A DNA stretch of 64,000 nucleotides from Stappia sp. WLB 29 (lineage in GTDB: Bacteria; Pseudomonadota; Alphaproteobacteria; Rhizobiales; Stappiaceae), in contig NZ_JALBGD010000001.1 in NCBI RefSeq assembly GCF_023507705.1, forward strand, positions 434,001 through 498,000, written 5' to 3'. Positions 9,693 through 20,226 of this stretch are shown piece after piece. Each line of letters begins with the position of its first letter. Positions within the stretch are counted from its first letter, which is position 1. Under the pieces are notes generated by a model. That model had not been told where the DNA came from. It did no database searches and worked only from the letters and a program-made list of their open reading frames with translations. A program made the position numbers and the translations under genes.

Positions 9693-10037
9693 ATGCTGTT
9701 TGGCGATCCCAATGACAAGGCGCCCGCCCAGTCGGGCTGGTCCGTCGACTGGCGCTTCGACCAGCTCTTGCTGAAGCTGGGACGCTACGACCAGATGCCG
9801 CTTGCCCGCGGGCTTGCGGGACGCAGGTTCGGCTGCGACGACCTGTCTCTCCTCACCGGAGAGCAGAAGGCGCAGTTCATCTCCGCCTGCGAGCACGAAC
9901 TGACGATTGCCATCGCCCTCGACGGACCCATGACCGGCACGCGGCCGGTCAAGCGCCTGCCGCACCTGCGGCCGCGCCGCCGTCAGCGGCTGCTGGGCGG
10001 CTTGAAGGGCAGGTCGTCGAGCGTCAATCCGGAATAG
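9693..10037 (+). CDS. Hypothetical protein, 114 aa
   Basis: I do not recognise a family. The support is a strong ribosome site (GAGGGAG, 6 nt before the ATG) and protein-like N-terminal two-thirds (DWRFDQLLLKLGRYDQMPL, LLTGEQKAQFISACEHEL). The C-terminus is arginine-rich (RPRRRQRLLGG). Its last 55 bp run antisense to the end of the DUF1467 gene. It has no signal peptide or membrane segment, so a small cytoplasmic protein is likely. The real stop could be as shown, since no earlier stop is present. Confidence 0.45.
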   Translation: MLFGDPNDKAPAQSGWSVDWRFDQLLLKLGRYDQMPLARGLAGRRFGCDDLSLLTGEQKAQFISACEHELTIAIALDGPMTGTRPVKRLPHLRPRRRQRLLGGLKGRSSSVNPE

Positions 10038-10252
10038 ACCTTGAGCCAGTAGACCCCGGCGAAGATCGCGGCCGCGACGACCGTGGTGATCAGCGCCTTC
10101 TTCAGCAGCTGCGGCCGCTGGGGGGCACTGGATTCGGTGCCCGGGATCACCTCCCCGCTCTCGTCCTGCGTCACCACGCCGATCGGCAGGATCGCGAAGA
10201 GGATGATCCACCAGATGACGAAATAGATCGCGAGCGAAGATACGAGAGACAC
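9983..10252 (-). CDS. DUF1467-family small membrane protein
   Basis: An 89-residue inner-membrane protein of the DUF1467 family, function unknown. It has two predicted membrane segments, about residues 6-27 (YFVIWWIILFAILPIGV) and 53-71 (ALITTVVAAAIFAGVYWL), with a short polar stretch between. The start is a GTG with AAGG upstream. It lies 48 bp after mce on the same strand, at the distal end of the nuo-birA-rnj-mce run. Its 3' end overlaps the unknown plus-strand gene. Confidence 0.8.
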   Translation of the reverse strand: MSLVSSLAIYFVIWWIILFAILPIGVVTQDESGEVIPGTESSAPQRPQLLKKALITTVVAAAIFAGVYWLKVYSGLTLDDLPFKPPSSR

Positions 10253-10300
10253 CGCTTTGCCTTTTTAACGGGATCGTTGCGCAAGATGAGCAGCAGGTCG

Positions 10301-10705
10301 TCAAACCTGCTCCAGTTCCACCAGGGTGCCGTTGAAATCCTTCGGATGCAGGAACAGCACCGGCTTGCCGTGGGCGCCGATCTTCGGCTCGCCCGTGCCC
10401 AGCACCCGCGCCCCCTTTTCCACCAGCCGGTCGCGGGCGGCGAGGATGTCCTCCACCTCGTAGCAGACATGGTGGATGCCACCGGACGGATTGCGCTCCA
10501 GGAAGGCAGTGATCGGCGAGTTCTCGCCGAGTGCTTCCAGCAGCTCGATCTTGGTGTTGGGCAGCTCGATGAAGACGACGGTGACGCCATGGTCCGGCTC
10601 GGGCTGGGGCTGCGACACCCGCGCCCCCAGCGTGTCGCGATAGGTCGCCGTCGCCGCCTCAAGGTCCGGCACGGCGATGGCCACATGGTTCAGGCGTCCG
10701 ATCAT
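10301..10705 (-). CDS. mce: Methylmalonyl-CoA epimerase
   Basis: Epimerase of the vicinal-oxygen-chelate (glyoxalase) superfamily that interconverts R- and S-methylmalonyl-CoA, linking propionyl-CoA breakdown to succinyl-CoA. The 134-residue length is normal. Metal ligands typical of the family are visible: His7 in LNHVAIAVPD, the histidines in GIHHVCYEV, and Glu near the C-terminus (GTLVELEQV). It lies downstream of rnj in the same orientation, separated by 120 bp that include three 14-bp direct repeats. Other genes of the methylmalonyl pathway are not in the window. Confidence 0.92.
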   Translation of the reverse strand: MIGRLNHVAIAVPDLEAATATYRDTLGARVSQPQPEPDHGVTVVFIELPNTKIELLEALGENSPITAFLERNPSGGIHHVCYEVEDILAARDRLVEKGARVLGTGEPKIGAHGKPVLFLHPKDFNGTLVELEQV

Positions 10706-10750
10706 CAGCTTCCCTCCGCAAGAAACGATGGCCGGGCCGCAGCGCCCGGT

Positions 10751-10792
10751 CCATCAGTCATGATCCATCAGTCATGATCCGTCACTCATGAC
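10751..10792. repeat. Three tandem 14-bp direct repeats
   Basis: Two identical units CCATCAGTCATGAT (10751-10764, 10765-10778) are followed by a diverged third, CCGTCACTCATGAC (10779-10792). Each contains the palindrome TCATGA or a variant. The array lies between rnj and mce. Confidence 0.85.
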
Positions 10793-10825
10793 GCATGGCG
10801 GGCGCGCCCGCCACCCGTCATTTGG

Positions 10826-12523
10826 TCACACGCGCTGGACCAGAGCCTCGGTCAGCGGCTTCTTGCCCCAGCAGTCGCGCACGGCCGCGCGCGCCGCGCG
10901 CCGTGCCGCCTCCGCGACGACATCGTCGTCCTTGCGCCGGTTCTTCGGAATGCTCTCCAGCGCGGAGATCACCTCGTCGATGACGATGTCCTCCAGGTCG
11001 TCGCCCTCGCGGTCGGTCTCGGGCAGGCCGAACAGCGACGCCATCGGCTCGCCGATCAACGCACCCTTGGCATCGATCACAATGCTGACGGTGATGGCAC
11101 CGGCGAAGGAGAGCTTGCGCCGCTCGTTGACGCCCATCTCCTCGACGTCGCCATAGAGCAGACCGTCCTTGACCGTGATGCCGACCGGCACCTCGTCGAC
11201 GACCGTCAGCTTGCCCGTCCCCAGCCGCACCACGTCGCCGTTGCGGGCGATGAGCGTGTCCTTGATGCCGTGGCGCATGGCAAGATCCCGGTGCGCCTTC
11301 AGGTGCATCGCCTCGCCATGCGCCGGAATAAGCGCCTTGGGCTTCAGCAGCTCGTAAAGCTGCACCAACTCGTCCTGGCGCGGGTGGCCGGACACATGCA
11401 CCAGGGCGTCGCGGTCGGTGACGATGTCGACCTCGGCCTCGGCCAGCTTGTTGATGATGCTGCCGACCGCCTTCTCGTTGCCGGGGATCGTGCGGGAGGA
11501 AAAGATCACCGTGTCGCCCTTGGACAGCGCCACATTGCGATGATCGCCGGACGCGATGCGGGCAAGCGCCGCCCGCTCCTCGCCCTGGCTGCCGGTCAGC
11601 AGAAGCACGACGCGCTCCGGCGGCAGGTAGCCGTAGGCGTCTTCGGAGAGGAAGGCAGGCAAATCGTCGAGATAGCCGAGCTCGCGGGAGACCTCGATGG
11701 TGCGCTGCATGGAGCGGCCCATCACCACCACGTCGCGCTCGGCCTGCTGCGCGGCGAGCGCGACCGAGCGGATACGCGCAACGTTGGAGGCGAAGGTGGT
11801 CACGGCCACACGGCGCTTGGCCTTGCGGATGACCTTGGCAAGCCCCGTGGCGACGTCCGCCTCGCTGGGGCTCGAGCCCTCGCGCGGCGCATTGGTGCTG
11901 TCGCAGATCAGCGCGACCACGCCCTCCTCGCCGATCTCGGCCAGGCGCTGCGTGTCGATGGGCTGGCCGATGCCCGGCGTCGGATCGATCTTCCAGTCGC
12001 CCGAATGCAGCACGGTGCCGGCCGGGCTGCGGATCGCCAGCGCGCAGGGCTCGGGAATGGAGTGCGACATGGCGACGAACTCGACCTCGAACGGGCCGAT
12101 CCCGACGCGCGCGCCCTGCTTCACCACGGTCACCGGGATCTTGCCGACGCCCGGCTCGCTTGCCGCCTTCGCCTCCAGCAGCGCCGCCGTGAAGGGGGTC
12201 ATGTAGAGCGGCGCCTTGAGCCGCGGCCACAGGTGCACGATGGCGCCGTAGTGGTCCTCGTGCGCATGGGTGATGACGATGCCGTCGAGCCGGTCGAGCT
12301 CTTCCTCGATGAAGCGGATGTCGGGAACGACGATGTCGACGCCGGGAAGGTCCGGCCCGGCGAAGGTGACGCCGCAGTCGACCATCAGCCAGCGGCGGTC
12401 ATGGGCCGGCCCGTAGCCGTAGAGCCCCATGTTCATGCCGATCTCGCCGAGGCCGCCGAGCGCGACGAAGACGAGCTCGTTCTCGCCCGTGCCCTTGCCG
12501 CCTGCCCTCTTTCTGGTGGCCAT
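10826..12523 (-). CDS. rnj: Ribonuclease J
   Basis: Metallo-beta-lactamase/beta-CASP nuclease with 5'-to-3' exonuclease and endonuclease activity on RNA, involved in rRNA maturation and mRNA decay. The 565-residue protein carries the zinc motif THAHEDHYGAI (HxHxDH) near residues 82-92 and the ALGGLGEIGMN opening typical of RNase J. Beta-CASP elements follow (SGHPRQDEL and IPAHGEAMHL). The ATG at 12523 has AGGAG upstream; a longer frame to 12619 is less likely. It follows birA in the tail of the nuo run, with a 167-bp gap that may contain its own promoter. Confidence 0.93.
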   Translation of the reverse strand: MATRKRAGGKGTGENELVFVALGGLGEIGMNMGLYGYGPAHDRRWLMVDCGVTFAGPDLPGVDIVVPDIRFIEEELDRLDGIVITHAHEDHYGAIVHLWPRLKAPLYMTPFTAALLEAKAASEPGVGKIPVTVVKQGARVGIGPFEVEFVAMSHSIPEPCALAIRSPAGTVLHSGDWKIDPTPGIGQPIDTQRLAEIGEEGVVALICDSTNAPREGSSPSEADVATGLAKVIRKAKRRVAVTTFASNVARIRSVALAAQQAERDVVVMGRSMQRTIEVSRELGYLDDLPAFLSEDAYGYLPPERVVLLLTGSQGEERAALARIASGDHRNVALSKGDTVIFSSRTIPGNEKAVGSIINKLAEAEVDIVTDRDALVHVSGHPRQDELVQLYELLKPKALIPAHGEAMHLKAHRDLAMRHGIKDTLIARNGDVVRLGTGKLTVVDEVPVGITVKDGLLYGDVEEMGVNERRKLSFAGAITVSIVIDAKGALIGEPMASLFGLPETDREGDDLEDIVIDEVISALESIPKNRRKDDDVVAEAARRAARAAVRDCWGKKPLTEALVQRV

Positions 12524-12690
12524 TGAATGCTCCTGTATGGACCGGGCAGGCAGCAGCGATCCTTGCGGATCCCGCCCCGGGCCGGTCGTTCGAATGCCGA
12601 TATGGTCCGTCCGCCGCATGCGGACAGCCTCGTGTCGCGTTTGTGGTCACCGGCAGGGCATCCGCGACATGCCCGCCTGCAATCTCCTCG

Positions 12691-13467
12691 TCAGCCGGCC
12701 GGCTGGCCGGAGGCGGCCGTTCCGAGAGCCGCGCCATCGAAGAACACGTCGCCCGCGGCGATCGTCTGCCTCGTGTCGCCGGTCTCCAGCACCAGCCGCC
12801 CCTCCGGGTCGAGCCCGGCGAAAATCCCGTTCAGTTCGCGGTCCTCGAGCCGCACCCGGATCGGCGCGCCGATGCCGACCGCACGGCGCCGCCAGTCGTC
12901 CAGGGTCTGCGAGAACGGCGCCTCGCGCCAGCGCGTCATGTGCCGCGCGAGGCTGACGGCAAGCGCTTCGAAAGCGCGCTCCGGACCGACCGGAAAACCG
13001 AGCCCGGCAAGACTCGCCGCCTTATAGTCCGGCAGATCCGGATGATGCGAAAGGTTGAGCCCGAAGCCGCATACCACCGCGCGCCGTCCGTCGGCAAGCA
13101 TGGTAGCCTCCAGCAGGATGCCGGAGATCTTGGCGCCGTCCACCAGCAGATCGTTCGGCCATTTCACCCGGACGAGGCCGTAGGAGCCGGTCATGGCGTC
13201 GACGGCGTCGGCAAGGGCAAGCGCCGCGACCAGCGGGAACTGGCCGATCCGCTCGGACGGAACCGGATCGATGGTCAGCAGGGAGGCATATAGGTTGCCG
13301 GGTTCGGAAACCCAAGGCCGGGCGCGCCGGCCGCGCCCGGAGGTCTGGCGGCCGGCGACGATCCACAGATTGCCCGGGTCGCCCTCTCCGGCCGCGGCAA
13401 GGGCGGCGCTGTTGGTCGACCCCAGTTCCGCGTGGGCGGCAACCCGGTATCCAGCGACGCCGGGCAC
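12691..13467 (-). CDS. birA: Biotin--[acetyl-CoA-carboxylase] ligase
   Basis: Biotin protein ligase that attaches biotin to the carrier domain of acetyl-CoA carboxylase. The 258-residue product has the biotinyl-AMP loop SGRGRRARPW and the motif KWPNDLLVDG, and lacks the N-terminal helix-turn-helix of E. coli BirA, so it is a class I enzyme without the repressor function. The GTG at 13467 is used, although its ribosome site is weak. In-frame sequence continues upstream without an ATG to the nuoN stop, so a non-standard earlier start is possible. It begins 32 bp after nuoN, and this placement next to nuoN is common in alphaproteobacteria. Confidence 0.9.
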   Translation of the reverse strand: MPGVAGYRVAAHAELGSTNSAALAAAGEGDPGNLWIVAGRQTSGRGRRARPWVSEPGNLYASLLTIDPVPSERIGQFPLVAALALADAVDAMTGSYGLVRVKWPNDLLVDGAKISGILLEATMLADGRRAVVCGFGLNLSHHPDLPDYKAASLAGLGFPVGPERAFEALAVSLARHMTRWREAPFSQTLDDWRRRAVGIGAPIRVRLEDRELNGIFAGLDPEGRLVLETGDTRQTIAAGDVFFDGAALGTAASGQPAG

Positions 13468-13499
13468 CTCGCGGACCCGGCCGTCGAAGGCGAGCGTGC

Positions 13500-14954
13500 T
13501 CAGAACAGCGTCCCCGCCGCAGTGCCGGCCATCTCAACGATGGACCCGGCGAAGACCACGAAGAACACAACGAAGGCCGAGGACAGGCCGAGGGTGAACT
13601 TCAGCTCCACCGGCATCGGCAGGAACTGGCGCGCCGGCTCGTCGAAGAACATCACCTTGCAGATGCGCAGATAATAGTAGGCGCCGACCACCGAGGCGAG
13701 CATGCCGATCACCGCCAGCGGATAGAGCCCGGCCTCGACCGCTGCCAGGAACACGTAGAACTTGGCGAAAAAGCCGACGAAGGGCGGAATGCCGGCCAGC
13801 GAGAACATCAGGATGCCGAGCAGCACCGCCATCGGCAGGTTGGTGCGCGACAGGCCGGCAAGATCGGAGATCTCCTCGACCATGCCGTCCTTGCGCCGCA
13901 TCGACAGGATGCAGGCGAAGGCCCCCAGCGTCATCGCCAGGTAGGCGGTCATGTAGATCATGACGCCCTCGACGCCGGCCTGCGAACCGGCGGCAAGGCC
14001 GACCAGCGCGAAGCCCATATGACCGATGGACGAATAGGCCATCAGGCGCTTGATGTTCTTCTGGCCGATCGCGGCGAAGGCGCCGAGCGCCATCGAGGCG
14101 ATGGAGATGAAGACGACGATCTGCTGCCAGTCGTGGGTCACCGGCTCGAACGCCTCGATGACGACGCGGGTCATCAGGCCCATGGCGGCGATCTTCGGCG
14201 CGGCGGCGAAGAAGGCCGTCACCGGGGTCGGCGCGCCCTCGTAGACGTCCGGCGTCCACATGTGGAACGGCACGGCCGAGATCTTGAAGGCAAGGCCGGC
14301 GAGGATGAACACCAGGCCGAAGATCAGGCCGAGCGACGAGCCGCCCTGCGCGGTAACCGCCGCGGCGATGGCCGCAAAGCCGGTCTGGCCGGTGAAGCCG
14401 TAGACCAGCGACATGCCGTAGAGCAGCATGCCGGAGGACACCGAACCGAGGACGAAATATTTCAGGCCCGCCTCGGTGGAGCGCACGCTGTCGCGGTTGA
14501 ACGCCGCGATGACGTAGAGCGCCAGCGACGACAGCTCGAGGCCGAGATAGAGCGTGATCAGGTCGTTCGCCGACAGCATCAGGAGCATGCCGAGCGTCGA
14601 CAGCACGATCAGCACCGGATACTCGAACCGCTCGAAATTCTCGTTGCGGGCGAAGGCCACCGACATGGCGATGGCGAAGCCCGAGCCGATCAGCGTCAGC
14701 AGCTTGAGATAACGGGCGAAGCCGTCCAGCACGAAGGCACCGTGGAAGCTCAGCGTCTCGGTGATGCCGAACTGCGCCGGCAGCAGCAGCGGCAGCGCCG
14801 CCACCGCCAGCAGCGCGACCGACAGCGCGGTCACGTAGGGCGTGATCCTGCGGCCGCCGAACACGCCGATCATCAAGAGCGCGAGCGCGCCGACGGCGAG
14901 AAACAGCTCCGGCAGCGCGGGCGAGAGATCCGGGAGTTGGGAATAGGCGTTCAT
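13500..14954 (-). CDS. nuoN: NADH-quinone oxidoreductase subunit N
   Basis: Antiporter-like membrane subunit of respiratory complex I, one of three Mrp-type proton channels. The 484-residue protein has about 14 membrane segments and the family stretches [14 protein letters not shown] and [12 protein letters not shown], with charged residues in discontinuous helices. The start [11 protein letters not shown] matches the family. Last nuo gene of the operon, 22 bp after nuoM and 32 bp before birA. Confidence 0.96.
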   Translation of the reverse strand: MNAYSQLPDLSPALPELFLAVGALALLMIGVFGGRRITPYVTALSVALLAVAALPLLLPAQFGITETLSFHGAFVLDGFARYLKLLTLIGSGFAIAMSVAFARNENFERFEYPVLIVLSTLGMLLMLSANDLITLYLGLELSSLALYVIAAFNRDSVRSTEAGLKYFVLGSVSSGMLLYGMSLVYGFTGQTGFAAIAAAVTAQGGSSLGLIFGLVFILAGLAFKISAVPFHMWTPDVYEGAPTPVTAFFAAAPKIAAMGLMTRVVIEAFEPVTHDWQQIVVFISIASMALGAFAAIGQKNIKRLMAYSSIGHMGFALVGLAAGSQAGVEGVMIYMTAYLAMTLGAFACILSMRRKDGMVEEISDLAGLSRTNLPMAVLLGILMFSLAGIPPFVGFFAKFYVFLAAVEAGLYPLAVIGMLASVVGAYYYLRICKVMFFDEPARQFLPMPVELKFTLGLSSAFVVFFVVFAGSIVEMAGTAAGTLF

Positions 14955-14976
14955 GGCGTCTTTCGTCCTCGGGACC

Positions 14977-16488
14977 TTACTGCGCCAGCATGGCGGTCGA
15001 GTGGGCCGCCTCGATCGCGGCCTGGTATTGCGTGACGAGCGCGTCCACGGAGGCGGCCGTGGCATCCAGGATCGGCGCCGGATAGAAGCCGAACAGGATG
15101 GTCAGGATGATCATCGGAACCAGGATCACCTTCTCGCGCAGCGTCAGGTCGGTGATCGACTTCAGGTTCTCCTTGTCGAGCACGCCGAACACCACGCGCC
15201 GGTAGAGGAAGAGCGCATAGGCGGCCGACAGGATGACGCCCGTGGTGGCGATCAGCGCCACCCAGGTGTTGACCTGGAATGCGCCCATCAGCGTCAGGAA
15301 CTCGCCGACGAAGCCGCTGGTGCCCGGCAGGCCGACATTGGCCATAGTGAAGATCAGGAAGGCCACCGCATAGAACGGCATCCGGTTCACCAGACCGCCA
15401 TAGGCGGAGATCTCGCGGGTGTGCATGCGGTCGTAGATCACGCCGACGCACAGGAACAGCGCGCCAGAGACGATGCCGTGCGAGAGCATCTGGAACAGCG
15501 CGCCCTGCACGCCCTGCTCCGTCATGGTGAAGATGCCCATGGTCACATAGCCCATGTGCGCCACCGAGGAGTAGGCGATCAGCTTCTTGATGTCTTCCTG
15601 GGCGAGCGCCACCAGCGAGGTGTAGACGATGGCCACCACCGAGAGGGTGAAGATCAGCGGTGCGAACATCTCGCTCGCCAGCGGGAACATCGGCAGAGAG
15701 AAGCGCAGGAAGCCGTAGCCGCCCATCTTCAGCAGGATCGCCGCCAGGATCACGGAGCCGGCCGTCGGCGCCTCCACGTGCGCATCCGGCAGCCAGGTGT
15801 GCACCGGCCACATCGGCATCTTCACCGCGAAGGAGGCGAAGAAGGCCAGCCACAGCCAGGTCTGCATGCCTTCCGGGAAGCCGTGCGACATCAGCGTCGG
15901 GATGTCGGTGGTGCCGGCGTTCCAGTACATCGCCATCAGCGCGATCAGCATCAGGAGCGAGCCGAGCAGCGTGTAGAGGAAGAACTTGTAGCTGGCATAG
16001 ACGCGCCGCTTGCCGCCCCACACGCCGATGATCAGGAACATCGGGATCAGGCTGGCCTCGAAGAACACGTAGAACATGACCAGGTCCAGCGCGCAGAACA
16101 CGCCGATCATCAGCGTTTCCAGCACCAGGAAGGCGATCATGTATTCCTTCACCCGCATCTGCACGCTCTGCCAGCTGGCGAGGATGCAGAAGGGCATCAG
16201 GAACGTGGTCAGGATGACGAACAGCATGGAGATGCCGTCGACGCCCATCCGGTAGCCGATGCTCGCGCCCAGCCACTCCCCGCTTTCCTGGAACTGGAAG
16301 CCGGGATTGGCCGCATCGAAGCCGCCCCAGATGAAGAGCGACACGATGAAGGTGAACACCGTGGTGATCAGCGCCACGCGGCGCATGTTCTCCTTCGCCC
16401 CCTCGTCCTCGCCGCGGACCAGCAGGATGAAGAAGACGCCGACCAGCGGAAGGAAGGTCGTGATCGAAAGAAGCGGCCAGTTGCTCAT
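14977..16488 (-). CDS. nuoM: NADH-quinone oxidoreductase subunit M
   Basis: Second antiporter-like subunit of complex I, involved in proton pumping in the membrane arm. The product is 503 residues with about 14 membrane segments. The conserved glutamate lies in [16 protein letters not shown] and a conserved lysine region in [15 protein letters not shown]. The start codon shares one base with the nuoL stop (TGATG), so translation is probably coupled. Confidence 0.96.
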   Translation of the reverse strand: MSNWPLLSITTFLPLVGVFFILLVRGEDEGAKENMRRVALITTVFTFIVSLFIWGGFDAANPGFQFQESGEWLGASIGYRMGVDGISMLFVILTTFLMPFCILASWQSVQMRVKEYMIAFLVLETLMIGVFCALDLVMFYVFFEASLIPMFLIIGVWGGKRRVYASYKFFLYTLLGSLLMLIALMAMYWNAGTTDIPTLMSHGFPEGMQTWLWLAFFASFAVKMPMWPVHTWLPDAHVEAPTAGSVILAAILLKMGGYGFLRFSLPMFPLASEMFAPLIFTLSVVAIVYTSLVALAQEDIKKLIAYSSVAHMGYVTMGIFTMTEQGVQGALFQMLSHGIVSGALFLCVGVIYDRMHTREISAYGGLVNRMPFYAVAFLIFTMANVGLPGTSGFVGEFLTLMGAFQVNTWVALIATTGVILSAAYALFLYRRVVFGVLDKENLKSITDLTLREKVILVPMIILTILFGFYPAPILDATAASVDALVTQYQAAIEAAHSTAMLAQ

Positions 16489-18449
16489 CAGTGAGCGCCC
16501 CCGACGGAGAACATGGACCAGGTGATCAGCGCGGCGACGCCGATCAGCATGGCGAATGCGTAGTGATAGAGATATCCGGTCTGCAGGCGCACGGCCCAGG
16601 AGCTGACGTCCTGGACGCGGGCGGCGATGCCGTCCGGTCCGAGCCGGTCGATGGTCGCCCCGTCGCCCTTCTTCCAGAGCTGGCGGCCGAGCCACATGGC
16701 GGGCCGGACGAAGATCGCGTCATACAGCTCGTCGAAGTACCACTTGTTGAGCAGGAAGCGGTACAGGCCGTCGTGACGCTCCGCCAGGCGGCGCGGGATC
16801 TCCGGCGAGCGGATGTAGAAGAGCCAGGCGAACGCGAAGCCGAGCACCATCATCACGAAGGGCGAGGCCTTCACCCACAGCGGCACCTCGTGGATGTCGT
16901 GCAGGATGTGGTTCTCTTCCGACGTAAACAGCGCCCCCTTCCAGAAGCCCTCGTAGCCCTCGCCCATGAAGACGCCGGCAAAGACGAGACCTGCGAACAA
17001 CGCGCCGACCGCAAGGATCATCAGGGGCACGGTCATCACCAGCGGGCTCTCATGCACATGCTTCATCACGTCGACGGACGCGCGCGGCTTGCCGTGGAAC
17101 GTCATGAAGGCAAGGCGCCAGGAGTAGAACGAGGTCAGGCCGGCAGCCGCCACGGTCAGCCAGAAGCCGTACATGGCGAAGGCGTTGTGGCCGACATAGG
17201 CCGCCTCGATCACACCGTCCTTGGAGAAGAAGCCGGCGGTCAGCGGGAAGCCGGTCAGCGCCAGCGTGCCGATCACCATCATCCAGTAGGTCAGCGGGAT
17301 GTGCTTCCGAAGGCCGCCCATCTTGCGCATGTCCTGCTCGTTCGACACGGCATGGATCACCGAACCGGCGCCGAGGAACAGCAGCGCCTTGAAGAAGGCG
17401 TGCGTGAACAGGTGGAAGATCGCGATCGAGTAGCCGCCGACGCCGAGCGCGACGAACATGTAACCGAGCTGCGAGCAGGTCGAATAGGCGATCACGCGCT
17501 TGATGTCGTTCTGCACGAGGCCGACGGTCGCCGCGAAGAAGGCCGTGGTGGCGCCCACGAGCGTCACCACGGTCAATGCGGTGTGCGACAGCTCGAAGAC
17601 CGGCGACAGGCGCGCCACCATGAACACGCCCGCGGTCACCATGGTCGCGGCGTGGATCAGCGCGGAGACCGGCGTCGGACCTTCCATCGCATCCGGCAGC
17701 CAGGTGTGCAGCAGGAACTGCGCCGACTTGCCCATGGCGCCCATGAACAGCAGCAGGCAGGTCACGGTCAGCGCCGCGTCCTGGGTCAGCTGGTAGCCGA
17801 GGAAGTCGAGCACGACGCGCGGCTCGCCTTCCGCCAAGGCCTGGGCATTGGCGAAGATCACGTCATAGTCGGCCGAGCCGAACAGGACGAAGAGGCCGAA
17901 GATGCCGAGGATGAAGCCGAAGTCACCGACGCGGTTGACCACGAAGGCCTTCATCGCCGCCGCGTTGGCCGAGGGCTTCTGGTACCAGAAGCCGATCAGC
18001 AGATACGAGGCGAGACCGACGCCCTCCCAGCCGAAGAACATCTGCAGCAGGTTGTCGGAGGTCACCAGCGTCAGCATGGCGAAGGTGAACAGCGACAGAT
18101 AGGCGAAGAAGCGCGGCCGGTGCGGATCGTGGTGCATGTAGCCGATGGAGTAGACATGCACGAGCGCGGATACAGAGTTGACCACCACCAGCATGACGGC
18201 GGTCAGCGTATCGACGCGGATCGTCCACTCGGCATCGAACGTGCCGGAGGTGATCCAGCGCATCACCGGCTCCTTGACCACGGCGGTCTCGCCGTAGCCG
18301 ATGGAGAAGAAGCCGATCCACGACAGGATGGCCGCCACGATCAGCAGGCCGGAGGTGACGTATTCGCTCGCCTTGGCGCCGATCACCCGGCCGAAGAGGC
18401 CGGCGATCAGGAAGCCGATCAGGGGCAGAAAGACGATAAGCTGGTACAT
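16488..18449 (-). CDS. nuoL: NADH-quinone oxidoreductase subunit L
   Basis: Largest antiporter-like membrane subunit of complex I. It carries the distal proton channel and the long lateral helix. The 653-residue product has about 16 membrane segments, with family phrases [18 protein letters not shown] and [20 protein letters not shown], and the C-terminal extension that forms the lateral helix. Its start lies 7 bp after the nuoK stop, and its stop overlaps the nuoM start by one base. Confidence 0.97.
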   Translation of the reverse strand: MYQLIVFLPLIGFLIAGLFGRVIGAKASEYVTSGLLIVAAILSWIGFFSIGYGETAVVKEPVMRWITSGTFDAEWTIRVDTLTAVMLVVVNSVSALVHVYSIGYMHHDPHRPRFFAYLSLFTFAMLTLVTSDNLLQMFFGWEGVGLASYLLIGFWYQKPSANAAAMKAFVVNRVGDFGFILGIFGLFVLFGSADYDVIFANAQALAEGEPRVVLDFLGYQLTQDAALTVTCLLLFMGAMGKSAQFLLHTWLPDAMEGPTPVSALIHAATMVTAGVFMVARLSPVFELSHTALTVVTLVGATTAFFAATVGLVQNDIKRVIAYSTCSQLGYMFVALGVGGYSIAIFHLFTHAFFKALLFLGAGSVIHAVSNEQDMRKMGGLRKHIPLTYWMMVIGTLALTGFPLTAGFFSKDGVIEAAYVGHNAFAMYGFWLTVAAAGLTSFYSWRLAFMTFHGKPRASVDVMKHVHESPLVMTVPLMILAVGALFAGLVFAGVFMGEGYEGFWKGALFTSEENHILHDIHEVPLWVKASPFVMMVLGFAFAWLFYIRSPEIPRRLAERHDGLYRFLLNKWYFDELYDAIFVRPAMWLGRQLWKKGDGATIDRLGPDGIAARVQDVSSWAVRLQTGYLYHYAFAMLIGVAALITWSMFSVGGAH

Positions 18450-18456
18450 CCTGCCC

Positions 18457-18765
18457 TTACCCCTTCATCATGTTGACGTCTTCAACCGCGATAGAGCCGC
18501 GGTTGCGGTAGAACACCACCAGGATCGCAAGGCCGATGGCCGCCTCGGCGGCCGCGACGGTCAGCACCAGCAGCGCGAACACCTGTCCGACCAGATCGCC
18601 CAGGAACGCCGAGAAGGCGACCAGGTTGATGTTGACGGAGAGCAGCAGGAGCTCCACCGACATCAGGATGACGATCACGTTCTTGCGGTTCAGGAAGATG
18701 CCGAAGATTCCGATGGTGAACAGAATCGCGGCGACCGCCAGATAGTGTGACAGACCGATTTCCAT
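18457..18765 (-). CDS. nuoK: NADH-quinone oxidoreductase subunit K
   Basis: Small three-span subunit of complex I in the proton path between the quinone site and the antiporter modules. The 102-residue length is typical. The two functionally important membrane glutamates are present, Glu38 in [11 protein letters not shown] and Glu74 in [10 protein letters not shown]. It lies 85 bp after nuoJ and 7 bp before nuoL. Confidence 0.96.
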   Translation of the reverse strand: MEIGLSHYLAVAAILFTIGIFGIFLNRKNVIVILMSVELLLLSVNINLVAFSAFLGDLVGQVFALLVLTVAAAEAAIGLAILVVFYRNRGSIAVEDVNMMKG

Positions 18766-18850
18766 GGGCGCCTCGTGATGCTCCCCCGAGTGAGACCTTG
18801 CGGTGCGCGGCCCGGGCGGGCGGGCACCGTGAATGTGAGCGGCGGGATCC

Positions 18851-19465
18851 TCAGATCCCCTTGCCGGTTTCGACCTTGCGCACCTCGACCGACGCCTCGC
18901 GCGTGCGGCCGACCTGCTCAGAGATGTTCTGCCGCCGCACGCCTTCCTTGTGGCGCAGCGTCAGCACGATGGCGCCGATCATCGCCACCAGCAGGACGAG
19001 GCCGGCCGTCTGGAAGAAGAGGATGTAGCGGGTGTAGACGAGCTCGCCGAGCGCGCGGGTGTTCGACATGTCCGCAGGCAGCGGCGCGGGCGCCGCCGTC
19101 GTTCCGGCGATCTCCGGCGAGATCGCCCAGGCGCCGAGCACGAAAAGCAGCTCGACCAGCAGGATCAGGCCGATCAGGCCGCCCACCGGCATGTATTGCA
19201 GGAAGCCCTGGCGCATCTCGACGAAATCGACGTCGAGCATCATCACCACGAACAGGAACAGCACCATCACCGCGCCGACATAGACGACGACGAGCAGCAT
19301 CGCCAGGAACTCGGCCCCGAGCAGAATGAACAGGCCCGCGGCGTTGAAGAAGGCGAGAATCAGGAACAGGACCGAGTGCACCGGATTGCGGGACGCGATG
19401 ACCATGAAGGCCGACGCGACCGCAACAGCGGCGAAGAGATAGAAGAAGATGGCTTGCAGGACCAT
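18851..19465 (-). CDS. nuoJ: NADH-quinone oxidoreductase subunit J
   Basis: Membrane subunit of complex I whose third helix changes conformation during coupling. The 204-residue product has five predicted membrane segments. The conserved region [18 protein letters not shown] carries the family's pi-bulge helix. The C-terminal tail is hydrophilic ([10 protein letters not shown]). It is preceded by a 128-bp gap after nuoI that holds a short GC hairpin and no gene. Confidence 0.95.
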   Translation of the reverse strand: MVLQAIFFYLFAAVAVASAFMVIASRNPVHSVLFLILAFFNAAGLFILLGAEFLAMLLVVVYVGAVMVLFLFVVMMLDVDFVEMRQGFLQYMPVGGLIGLILLVELLFVLGAWAISPEIAGTTAAPAPLPADMSNTRALGELVYTRYILFFQTAGLVLLVAMIGAIVLTLRHKEGVRRQNISEQVGRTREASVEVRKVETGKGI

Positions 19466-19593
19466 GTCGCGGTGTGCCCCCGTCGTCCCCGTTTAAGTCG
19501 CAGCCGCGTCGCGGCTCCAGATGAATTGGGCGCTTCCGGCGCGCAGCGGCCTCGTCTTAGACCACGGGCCGCGCGCCGTCCACTCCCGCCGCC

Positions 19594-20082
19594 TCAGCGA
19601 TACGGCGCGTCCATGGCGATGTTGCTGGCGATCTCCCGCTCCCAACGGTCGCCGTTCGCCAGCAGCTTTTCCTTGTCGTAATACAGCTCCTCGCGCGTCT
19701 CGGTGGCGAACTCGAAGTTCGGCCCCTCGACGATCGCGTCCACCGGGCATGCCTCCTGGCAGAAGCCGCAATAGATGCACTTGACCATGTCGATGTCGTA
19801 ACGGGTCGTGCGCCGCGTGCCGTCGTTGCGGCGCGGGCCGGCCTCGATGGTGATCGCCTGCGCCGGGCAGATCGCCTCGCACAGCTTGCAGGCGATGCAG
19901 CGCTCCTCGCCGTTCGGATAGCGGCGCAGAGCGTGCTCGCCGCGGAAGCGCGGGCTCACCGGCCCCTTCTCGAAGGGGTAGTTGATCGTCGGCTTCGGCT
20001 TGAAGAAGTAGCGCATCGCCAGGAAGAAGGCGGAGACGAACTCCTTCAGCAGAAGCGATTTTGCCGCCTGTTGCAGTGCCAT
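19594..20082 (-). CDS. nuoI: NADH-quinone oxidoreductase subunit I
   Basis: Ferredoxin-like subunit that carries clusters N6a and N6b and passes electrons toward NuoB. The 162-residue product has two complete CxxCxxCxxxCP motifs, cysteines 62, 65, 68, 72 and 102, 105, 108, 112. The start MALQQAAKS is preferred over a longer frame to 20160 because it matches the family length. The gap of 144 bp to the upstream 78-residue ORF is unusually long for this operon. Confidence 0.96.
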   Translation of the reverse strand: MALQQAAKSLLLKEFVSAFFLAMRYFFKPKPTINYPFEKGPVSPRFRGEHALRRYPNGEERCIACKLCEAICPAQAITIEAGPRRNDGTRRTTRYDIDMVKCIYCGFCQEACPVDAIVEGPNFEFATETREELYYDKEKLLANGDRWEREIASNIAMDAPYR

Positions 20083-20226
20083 GGCGTCTAGCCCCGTGGT
20101 TACGTTTTCCTCTGGCCCGCCCGCCGGTCCCGCAAGCCCCGACAAGGGCGCGAACCGCAAGCGGCCAAATCCTCGATTGCGCCGGCATGCCGCCCATCGG
20201 CCGCCGGCTGCGAAGTCCCCGCCCGC

